Assembly: GCA_032122615.1 (NCBI GenBank)
Contig: JAQBGF010000197.1
Span: 1 to 23,373 of the forward strand
Reading direction: 5' to 3'
Length of the DNA: 23,373 nt
From: SHZI01 sp032122615
GTDB taxonomy: Bacteria > Pseudomonadota > Gammaproteobacteria > Steroidobacterales > GCA-2729495
The translations under genes were made by a program, and so were the position numbers. The notes under the pieces are model-generated. The model was not told the DNA's origin and ran no database searches. It worked only from the letters and a program-made list of their open reading frames with translations. This document shows positions 14,584 through 21,114 of this stretch, piece by piece (position 1 is the stretch's first letter; each line of letters starts with the position of its first letter).

Positions 14584-14615
14584 GCTACGGAAAGCCCTGG
14601 CTACGGAAAGCCCTG
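14584..14615. repeat. Perfect 16-bp tandem repeat with CTACGGAAAG motif
   Basis: Two exact copies of GCTACGGAAAGCCCTG stand head to tail, just after a related CTACGAAAAG at 14571. The three CTACG(G/A)AAAG boxes are spaced 14 and 16 bases apart, so they fall on roughly similar faces of the helix. The 304-base interval 14469-14772 contains no supported gene; these repeats and the element at 14560 are its only evident structure. Confidence 0.8.
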
Positions 14616-14772
14616 ATTGTGCGGCAGGGTCATCGGGCTTAAATTCTACTTGGGGTTGCCGGTGTGTGTCGAGGTTACGGCAGCTTGGGCGGGCCGACAG
14701 GCCAACGACAGCGATTCATCAACCTGCCGGGACACCCGCTCTGATCTGAAATAATGAACGGAGAAGAGTGTC

Positions 14773-15117
14773 ATGGAAACTGGAGTACGCAATACATCGG
14801 GCCTGATCGAAGACTTTACGAAACTCGCTCACGACGCAGTTGACGTCTTGCGTGAGAGGGCGGTCGCCTTGGAGGGCAACATGGAACAGGTCATGGACGA
14901 GTCCAACAAGGTGCTCGGCGCGAAGTTCGAGGGGACGAAGCTCGGGAAATTCATCGAGAACAATCCTTCGAAAGCCGCGCTTTATTCGTTCATGACCGCG
15001 CTGATGTTCACCCACTTCATGAAAGCCAAGGGTATCAACGTCTCTTACGGTACCCTGGGCGTGACGGAGACCGGTGAAACGTCGACGCCCAAGAGCACAA
15101 AGGCCAAGGCCGCGTAA
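14773..15117 (+). CDS. DUF883/ElaB-like anchor protein (ENP-like cluster, member 8)
   Basis: 114 residues: heptad motif AHDAVDVLRERAVALEGNM (19-37), polar helix, then core FIENNPSKAALYSFMTALMF (60-79) and a tail with TPKSTKAKAA. The motif H-D/E-x-V-x-x-L/F-R-D/E-R-A-x-x-x-E is shared with the genes at 12831 and 13677, which supports common descent more strongly than the hydrophobic core alone. The ATG has GGAGAAGAG upstream. The base composition is less GC-rich than its neighbours and the core is the most divergent of the set, losing the Gly-rich pattern. It converges on the gene at 15322. Confidence 0.8.
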   Translation: METGVRNTSGLIEDFTKLAHDAVDVLRERAVALEGNMEQVMDESNKVLGAKFEGTKLGKFIENNPSKAALYSFMTALMFTHFMKAKGINVSYGTLGVTETGETSTPKSTKAKAA

Positions 15118-15203
15118 CGTCGCGCGCCCCGTGCACAGGTAACTCCCCGGGGGGCGGGGAGAGGGTGCAAATGAGCGCCTGACTCCCGTCCTCGGTGGAT
15201 GAG

Positions 15204-15222
15204 CCTGGCTGGATGAGCCAGG
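15204..15222. terminator. Possible hairpin between convergent genes
   Basis: CCTGGCT and AGCCAGG pair around GGATG between the stops of the plus-strand gene (15117) and the minus-strand gene (15322). Two copies of TGGATGAGCC overlap it. There is no T-run on either side, so factor-independent termination is uncertain. A second GC-rich element (CTCCCC/GGGGAG) stands near 15147-15162. Confidence 0.35.
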
Positions 15223-15321
15223 GCCGTCCGTTGCTGTAGCGGCGCTGTTCCTCTACAGGATTGCCAGGAGCGCAATCTGGCCCCGTGGACCTTCGTCACG
15301 CTGGAGAAGTTCTGGCAGCAC

Positions 15322-15654
15322 CTAGCGGGGCGTCCGCGCCTTGCCGGGCGCGTCCGCCTTGTTGTCCCAGTACATCGAGGCGAGCATGACGCCCACGCCG
15401 ATGGCCACGGCAGCCGCCCCCAGCGGGTTCTGCTGGACGTAGGCGACCACGGTTTGCACCGTCTCCTGAATATCGTTGGTCTGCAGCCCGGGAATTCCCA
15501 CGGCACCGGCAGCCGGAGTCAGAGCTTTCCCGGCCTTTGCTGTACCCCCGGATTGCGGCGGCTGTTTCGCACGGGCGGTCGCCGTCTTGGGACCGCGCTT
15601 CGCAGCGGCAGCGCGCTCGACGAGTCGAGCGCGCGTGGTTTTTTTCTTGGCCAT
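15322..15654 (-). CDS. Anchor protein with basic N-terminus (ENP-like cluster, member 9)
   Basis: 110 residues: a Lys/Arg/Ala-rich start (MAKKKTTRARLVERAAAAKR), a Gly/Ala/Pro linker, LQTNDIQETVQTVV, then core YVQQNPLGAAAVAIGVGVML (73-92) followed by ASMYWDNKAD. AAGGAG stands 7 bases before the ATG. The core is the closest in the cluster to that at 12831 (YIQENP...AIGAG). The basic region sits at the N-terminus here and at the C-terminus in the 14124 gene, so the parts are shuffled around one conserved hydrophobic core. Confidence 0.8.
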   Translation of the reverse strand: MAKKKTTRARLVERAAAAKRGPKTATARAKQPPQSGGTAKAGKALTPAAGAVGIPGLQTNDIQETVQTVVAYVQQNPLGAAAVAIGVGVMLASMYWDNKADAPGKARTPR

Positions 15655-15793
15655 GGGAACACTCCTTGATACCGGACGAGGTTACCAGAGCATTCTGACG
15701 CCGCGGGACCCCGGCCCGCAATGCGGGTTTCCCTGAGTCGACCGCCACGGCGTCACAAGCTTATTGTAGGAGCCTGACAGGGAGTAAGACGCG

Positions 15794-16063
15794 ATGAAAA
15801 AGCACGCGAAAAAAGCAGGCGCGCGCGCCGGTGGTCATCACCAGGCCCAAAAGCCGGAAAAGGCCGACCCGGCCGCCTTCTGTGCCGAGGACGCCGATGC
15901 CTTTCAGGTTGTAGACCAGATCACGGCGCTGCGGGAGGCGCTCGCCACCATTCAAAAGAGGCCGTTTTCCCTGGCCATGCGCGGGCCGGAAGCGGCACGC
16001 TGCCTGCTTGACGTCCTCGAGAACCTCAACCTGCGGCTGGCGGAACTGGAGTCCCGCGACTGA
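15794..16063 (+). CDS. Small protein of unknown function
   Basis: 89 residues starting MKKHAKKAGARAGGHHQ, then an acidic/hydrophobic helical part (AFQVVDQITALREALATIQK, and a C-terminal LLDVLENLNLRLAELESRD). GGGAG lies about 9 bases before the ATG. The basic His/Lys/Gly-rich N-terminus resembles the tails of the neighbouring cluster, but the hydrophobic ENP-like core is absent, so I do not count it as a member. No family recognised. It is divergent from the 15322 gene, with 139 bases between the starts. Confidence 0.62.
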   Translation: MKKHAKKAGARAGGHHQAQKPEKADPAAFCAEDADAFQVVDQITALREALATIQKRPFSLAMRGPEAARCLLDVLENLNLRLAELESRD

Positions 16064-16076
16064 GCCGGCGGCGGGG

Positions 16077-16215
16077 CTAGCCTGGTACTTCACCGAGGGT
16101 CGCGTGGGCGGCTGCCGGGCGTGCAACAGGGATCCGGAACGGCGAGCAGCTCACGTAGTTCAGCCCGGCCCGATGGCAGAAAGCGACGCTCTTCGGATCG
16201 CCGCCGTGTCTGTGG
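16077..16215 (-). pseudogene. Remnant of pyruvate phosphate dikinase, C-terminal end
   Basis: On the minus strand, ending at a TAG at 16077-16079, about 42 codons read GGDPKSVAFCHRAGLNYVSC followed by SPFRIPVARPAAAHATLG. This is the highly conserved C-terminal end of PEP-utilising pyruvate phosphate dikinase (usually CGEHGGDP...F.H..GL.YVSCSPFRVP.ARLAAA), including the catalytic-loop cysteine. Immediately upstream, the expected CGEH reads RHRH and the similarity stops, so only the tail remains of a gene of about 900 codons. The rest of the 346-base interval 16064-16409 holds no gene; a 7-bp inverted repeat GCGATTC/GAATCGC lies at 16310-16338. Confidence 0.75.
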
Positions 16216-16409
16216 CGAATTGCTATTCACGCTGCGGCCGGCAACTGAAACGGCCCACGACAGGTATTCTGACGATGGTCGTAACGAGCCGTAATCTATG
16301 CGACAAACAGCGATTCGCCACACACAGGCAGGAATCGCCGAATACGCTGCTTTTCTTTAGAATCCGGTCGAAATAGGGAACAATAGCCAGCGTTTCAGGA
16401 GCTTCTCTT

Positions 16410-17405
16410 ATGACCAGCATTGGAAACGGCGCCAGCGCGCCGCTCAGCGTGGCGGTGATTGGCGCCGGGGATCTCGACGCCTCGCTCGAGTTTTATGCGG
16501 GGACCGTGGGGCTCGAGGTTGCCGAGACGCGCACCTGGAAAGGCCCCGGATTCGAGCGTTACTGGCACCTGCCCGCGGGATCCACGGCACGATGCGCGTT
16601 CCTTGCGCATGGCGCCGATCCGGTCGGGCGCATTCAACTCATGGAATTCGATGCGCCCGATCGAAAACTGGTCAGGCCGCCGGAAATACGCCGCGCAACG
16701 GGCTTATTCAATCTGAATATCTACGCCAGTGACATTGAGAAAGATTACGCGAAGCTAAAAGCGCAAGGATTCAATTTCTGGAGCCAGCCGGCGCGCAATA
16801 ATTTCGGCCCGGCGGTGGGTGAAACGCTGGAGGCGGCTTTCGACGGGCCGGATGGCGTCGTCATCAACCTGATTCAATTACTCTCGGAAGATCCCAAGAC
16901 GGTAATCGGACATATCCTCGGCTTCATCGCCAAGTACGGGCGCACGCCGACAGGCTTTACGTCGGTTGTCACCACGGCGCATGGCGTGCTCGACATGGAG
17001 AAGGCACTGGCCTTTTATTACGGCCCGCTGCATATGTCGTTATTCATCGAATCCGTACTCAAGGGAGCAGTAACGAATCGCGCCCTGTGTCTGCCCGAGG
17101 ACTCACAGACCCGGAGCGTGATCGTTCAGGGTCATCACGAGTACGGCAAGATTGCCCTGGCAACGCCGATGAATTATGAGGTCAAGAGTCTGGTGCCCGA
17201 TGCCGTGCCGCCTAATATCGGGTACCTGGCCCAATCCTTTCAGATTGCAAATATCAACGAGTCCGCCAGTGCCTGCGACGCTGTTGGCGCGGAAGTGTTC
17301 TCGGCGCCGATGGAAATCGATCTGCCGGGCCGCGGTAAGTGCGCGTCAATACTGGTCCGTAACCCGGGCAGCGGGGCACTGCAGGAATTGTTCCAGGTCA
17401 TATAG
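16410..17405 (+). CDS. VOC-family protein with two glyoxalase/dioxygenase-like modules
   Basis: The 331-residue product has two beta-alpha-beta modules of the vicinal oxygen chelate fold. The first starts SVAVIGAGDLDASLEFYAGTVGLEV (13-37), the usual 'D...s..FY...LGlev', and ends near FDGPDGVVINLIQL. The second starts SVVTTAHGVLDMEKALAFYYGPL and ends NPGSGALQELFQV, the strand that usually carries the last metal ligand. Members include glyoxalases, extradiol dioxygenases and metal-binding resistance proteins; some have lost their metal. I cannot name metal ligands with confidence, so no reaction is assigned. AGGAG stands 8 bases before the ATG. Confidence 0.8.
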   Translation: MTSIGNGASAPLSVAVIGAGDLDASLEFYAGTVGLEVAETRTWKGPGFERYWHLPAGSTARCAFLAHGADPVGRIQLMEFDAPDRKLVRPPEIRRATGLFNLNIYASDIEKDYAKLKAQGFNFWSQPARNNFGPAVGETLEAAFDGPDGVVINLIQLLSEDPKTVIGHILGFIAKYGRTPTGFTSVVTTAHGVLDMEKALAFYYGPLHMSLFIESVLKGAVTNRALCLPEDSQTRSVIVQGHHEYGKIALATPMNYEVKSLVPDAVPPNIGYLAQSFQIANINESASACDAVGAEVFSAPMEIDLPGRGKCASILVRNPGSGALQELFQVI

Positions 17406-17691
17406 TCTCGCCGATCCTGGTTTCTGCGGATCACCGGCCTGCTTGGGGGAGCGGGCGGGACGGCAGGATTCTCATCACTGCCGATCGATACTGCTGAACG
17501 CTGAGCGTCCGCCGTGCCGCTCAAATGGTCGCTGCTGACACGCCAACGGCCGTCGAGTGCCTTGCCGGGAGGCCCCACGCGCAGGGAAAGATGCATCCGG
17601 GCCGCACCGACTGCTGTAAAGTCGCTTAAGCCGCGTGGCCATGGGGTTTTGTATTTTCTATACTGCCGCCGAGTGGAGGAGATACGATTTT

Positions 17692-17862
17692 GTGGATAGC
17701 TCATCATTTTCGAGAGGGGTGTGCGCGATGCGGAGGCACAGAAATCCGCACCCGCGGAAATTCCGCCAGCACTTGGTCGAGCTGATTCGCGCCGGGCGAG
17801 CCTGGGTGCCCGACAGCCTCCGCTCGGTAGGGGCGCGGGTCAGCAGCGCGGGAGTTTCGTGA
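17692..17862 (+). pseudogene. Probable remnant of an IS3-type transposase OrfA
   Basis: A 56-codon frame from GTG 17692, with GGAGGAG about 10 bases upstream, reads MRRHRNPHPRKFRQHLVELIRAGR and then breaks into unrelated sequence. The first part has the form of the N-terminal helix-turn-helix of IS3/IS911-type OrfA proteins (R.....P.EFR...V.LVRAGRS..ELA...). The normal continuation of the domain and OrfB are absent, and the frame ends by overlapping the GTG start of the next gene. The 286-base interval 17406-17691 holds no supported gene. The call rests on a short stretch. Confidence 0.35.
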
Positions 17863-20759
17863 CCGGCTTCCGCACACCGCCGTCCGCCCGGTCTCCGGTC
17901 GCCGGCGTGACCATCCTCACCGTTCGCGCGCTCTGTACTGTCTTCTTCGTTTCGGGCGCCGCGGCGTTGATCTTCGAGACGCTGTGGTTCCGCCAAGCCG
18001 GCTTTGCCTTCGGCAGCAGCGCCTGGGCCTCAGTGTTAGTGCTCTCGAGTTTCATGGCCGGGCTCGCCTTGGGGAACCTTCTTACCGCGGCGTTCGGCAC
18101 GCGCATTCGCCGGCCGGTGGCGTTCTATGCATTGTTAGAAGTGTTGGTCGGAGTCTGGGGCCTCGTGCTGATCGTGCTGCTGGCGGCGACGGCGGACTGG
18201 CTGGCCCCGCTTATGCGGCCGTTTATCGAACATCCAGAGATCGTGAACCCGCTGCGCTTCGCCATCGCTTTCCTGATGCTGTTGGTGCCGGCGACCGCGA
18301 TGGGGGCCACCCTGCCAGTCCTGGTCATGGTGCTGCGGCTGCGGGACCCGAGCTTCGGCTCGGTGCTGGGGCGCCTCTACGGCTTCAACGCCCTCGGAGG
18401 TATGGTGGGAGCGGTGGCCGGGGAGATGTTGCTGATCGAGCAGTTCGGGGTGCTCGGCACAGGGGTCTTCGCCGCTGGCCTAAGTTTCGCCGCCGCGGCG
18501 GTCGCGCTGGCGCTCTCGCTCGGCGCGGGCCGCGGCTCGACCTCGGCAGCCCCGAAGCCAGGTCCTGCGCCGATCCCCGCCCGCGGATGGGCTCTGGCGG
18601 CCGCCGCGTTCCTCTCCGGCGGCATCTTGCTGGCGCTTGAGGTCGTATGGTTCCGGATTCTGTTGCTCTTTACGCACCCGAGCAGCCTGGCTTTTGCGCT
18701 GATGCTCGCCGTGGTGCTTGCCGGTATCGGAGGCGGAGGCTTGGTCGCGGGCTCTTGGCTCAAACGCGACCCCCACGCCTTCCGATACGCGACGCTAATG
18801 GCCTTTCTGTCGGGCGCCGTCTGTATAGCCTCTTACATCGCCTTCCCGCGTGTCGTGGCGGCATACTCCGGCACCGTCTACATCGTCGCGCCCAAAGACA
18901 TCCTCTGGCTTTCGGTCTGCCTGATGCTCGCTACGTCGCTCTGCTCCGGGTTGCTCTTCACGCTGACCGGGACAGCATTGAACCAGCGCGTGGCGCCGGA
19001 CATCCAGGCAGCGGGCCTGGTGACGTTCTCCAACACGCTGGGCTCGGCGCTCGGTCCGATTGCCGCGGGTTTCCTGTTGCTCCCGTGGCTGGGCATCGAG
19101 GGCTCTTTCTTTCTGCTGTCCGCGTTATATGCGGTCACGGCGATCATCCTGCTCGCCGCCCGCGACCGACCCGGCTTCGTGGGCTTCGGCCTGGCCGGAG
19201 TAGTCGGTGCCGCCGTCTTCGCCGCAGCGCTCGTCCTGGCGATGTCGTCGGAGGAGCGGGACTACTACCAGGTTGTGGCCCGCAGCCACGGGGCGCCCGA
19301 GTACGCGGAGATCGCGGACGTGCGCGAGACGCCGACCGGGACGGTCATGTACCTGAACACCACCGCGCCCGGCGAGTCCACCTTCCAGCGGCTTGTCACC
19401 GGCGCTTTCGGGATGGCGAGCAATCAGATTAACGGTCGGCGCTACATGAAGCTCTTCGTCTACTGGCCCGTGGCCCTGCGACCGAACCCGAAGACTGCGT
19501 TGCTGATCGGCTTCGGCGTTGGTAACTCGGCGAAGGCTCTCACCGACACGCGGAGCTTCGAAAGGATTGACATAGCTGACATCTCTCCGGATGTGATCGA
19601 GATGGGGAAGCTGGCATTTCCCGACCCGGATGCCTACCCGATGTCGGATCCCCGGGTGAAGCTCTACATCGAAGACGGGCGCTACCTGCTGGAGACGACG
19701 GACGCACGCTACGACCTGATTACCAGCGAGCCACCTCCCCCGAAGTTTGCGGGGATCGACAGCCTCTACTCGAAGGAGTACTTCGAGCTTGTTCGCGAGC
19801 ACCTGACCGAGGGGGGGATCAACACGCACTGGCTTCCGGTCCGATTCCTCACTGTTGGCGACACCAAGGCAATCATCCGCGGCTACTGCGAGGCGTTTCC
19901 CGACTGTTCCGTATGGGCGGCGGACGGGTTCCAGTGGATGCTGGTGGGGTCGCGCAACGCCGAGTGGAAGCGCTCGCGCCCCGGATTTGAGGCCCAGTGG
20001 CAGGACACGAGGGTTGGGCCTGAGCTGCGAGCGCTTGGCATGGAGCTGCCCGCTCAGATCGGCGCCATGTTCGTGGCCGACGCGGACCAGCTGCGCGAAC
20101 TGGTTGGTGACACGCCCCCCCTGGAGGACAACTTCCCCCGGCGTCTGGTGCAGTCGTTCGCCGGGAGTGAGGACCGCGAGACTTACGCGCAATGGACTGA
20201 CACTGACGCCGTGCGCCGGCGGTTCCGGGACAGCGCCTTCATCCGCGAGGCGTGGCCGGAGTCAATTCGCGAGGAGACCTTTCGCTATTTCGATTACCAG
20301 CGCGTGCTCACCGATTTCGTCAACGCCAACGGCGGATTACCCCCCGAGCGCGTGATCCGCGAGCTCGACATGATTCTCGAGAGCAGCGCGCTGCGCACCC
20401 TTCCCCTTTGGCTGCTGGGGATTCGCGAGAACCCGGGCGAACCACCGGAGGGAAGCGGGGCCGGCGACCAGGACTTCTACTCAGCCTGGCGCAGCGGCGG
20501 CGACGCCCTCGCAGACCGGGACTTCGAGAAGGCAGCCCGAATCTTCGCTAGTGCCCAGCGTCGGTGGCCCGGCAACGCCGACCTGCTCCTCATGCGACTC
20601 TTCGCCCTGTGCCAGCGGGGTGATAGCGAGGAGGCGAGCGAACTCCTCCGAGAGGCTCAGCAGCAAGCGCTCAGGCCCGAGTTGGCGGCGGCTTTCGTCT
20701 TCCTCGAGCGGAAGTGCAGCACTCCGGCCTCCAGTGTCATTAAGCGCTCGGAGTATTAA
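17859..20759 (+). CDS. Fused multi-helix membrane / spermidine synthase-like protein
   Basis: The 966-residue product (GTG 17859, GGGAG close upstream) joins an N-terminal half of about a dozen membrane helices, with sequences such as SGAAALIFETLWFRQ and FNALGGMVGAVAGEMLLIEQFG, to a soluble SAM-type domain. The latter shows KTALLIGFGVGNSAKAL (about 545-561), IDIADISPDVIEMGK, the acidic EDGRYLLE (605-612), SEPPPP (624 onwards) and LYSKEYFELVREHL, all as in spermidine-synthase-like proteins. The last 90 residues look like TPR helices (FEKAARIFASAQRRWPGNADLL). This 'fused MFS/spermidine synthase' class is common in bacteria but few members have a known reaction, so polyamine synthesis should not be assumed. 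GTG 17721 gives a longer, less plausible N-terminus. Confidence 0.87.
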   Translation: MTGFRTPPSARSPVAGVTILTVRALCTVFFVSGAAALIFETLWFRQAGFAFGSSAWASVLVLSSFMAGLALGNLLTAAFGTRIRRPVAFYALLEVLVGVWGLVLIVLLAATADWLAPLMRPFIEHPEIVNPLRFAIAFLMLLVPATAMGATLPVLVMVLRLRDPSFGSVLGRLYGFNALGGMVGAVAGEMLLIEQFGVLGTGVFAAGLSFAAAAVALALSLGAGRGSTSAAPKPGPAPIPARGWALAAAAFLSGGILLALEVVWFRILLLFTHPSSLAFALMLAVVLAGIGGGGLVAGSWLKRDPHAFRYATLMAFLSGAVCIASYIAFPRVVAAYSGTVYIVAPKDILWLSVCLMLATSLCSGLLFTLTGTALNQRVAPDIQAAGLVTFSNTLGSALGPIAAGFLLLPWLGIEGSFFLLSALYAVTAIILLAARDRPGFVGFGLAGVVGAAVFAAALVLAMSSEERDYYQVVARSHGAPEYAEIADVRETPTGTVMYLNTTAPGESTFQRLVTGAFGMASNQINGRRYMKLFVYWPVALRPNPKTALLIGFGVGNSAKALTDTRSFERIDIADISPDVIEMGKLAFPDPDAYPMSDPRVKLYIEDGRYLLETTDARYDLITSEPPPPKFAGIDSLYSKEYFELVREHLTEGGINTHWLPVRFLTVGDTKAIIRGYCEAFPDCSVWAADGFQWMLVGSRNAEWKRSRPGFEAQWQDTRVGPELRALGMELPAQIGAMFVADADQLRELVGDTPPLEDNFPRRLVQSFAGSEDRETYAQWTDTDAVRRRFRDSAFIREAWPESIREETFRYFDYQRVLTDFVNANGGLPPERVIRELDMILESSALRTLPLWLLGIRENPGEPPEGSGAGDQDFYSAWRSGGDALADRDFEKAARIFASAQRRWPGNADLLLMRLFALCQRGDSEEASELLREAQQQALRPELAAAFVFLERKCSTPASSVIKRSEY

Positions 20760-21114
20760 GTCGAACAAAGCCCCTGACCGTCAGGAGTTCCCGGTCGCTG
20801 GTTCCGGCGAGCCACCAGCGATCGTCGGACAGTCGGCCTGAATGGGTCGACGTGCGGGGTGAGCCAGGGCGGATCGCGTCGGAAACTGGCCGTTCAGCGC
20901 CTGTGGGTGGCATCATCCTGGATCTCGAAGACGCCGTTCTGCTAGCGGCCAAGATGGCGGCCCGGCTCATCTAGTCTCGTCGATGACATCATGCGACGTC
21001 GGGCTCCGCCAGCCTGGCGGGACCGAATCCATGACAATTGTTAGAGCCCCCGGGGCCATAGAATCATAAGATCATGGCCTTCGGTGTGCTTGCTGCCTGT
21101 TCTAGGAGGCTTAG
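20760..21114. other. 355-base interval without a supported gene
   Basis: No frame here has coding character. It contains a CCGCCA/TGGCGG hairpin (21006-21020) and, nearer the next gene, AT-rich sequence with TTGTTA (21038) and TAGAAT (21059) spaced by 15, a weak sigma-70-like pair. TAGGAGG (21103-21109) is a strong ribosome site 5 bases before the ATG at 21115. Confidence 0.5.

Noticed and set aside
14584..14615. CRISPR-like direct repeat
   Set aside because: Only two head-to-tail copies of 16 bases without spacers; a tandem repeat, not an array.
15262..15330. Plus-strand stretch reading QERNLAPWTFVTLEKFW
   Set aside because: It looks protein-like and might be another gene remnant, but I cannot name a family and it is too short to support.
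20740..20970. Minus-strand frame of 76 codons after the fused gene
   Set aside because: Ser/Arg/Pro-rich without motifs or a ribosome site, and partly opposite the real gene.
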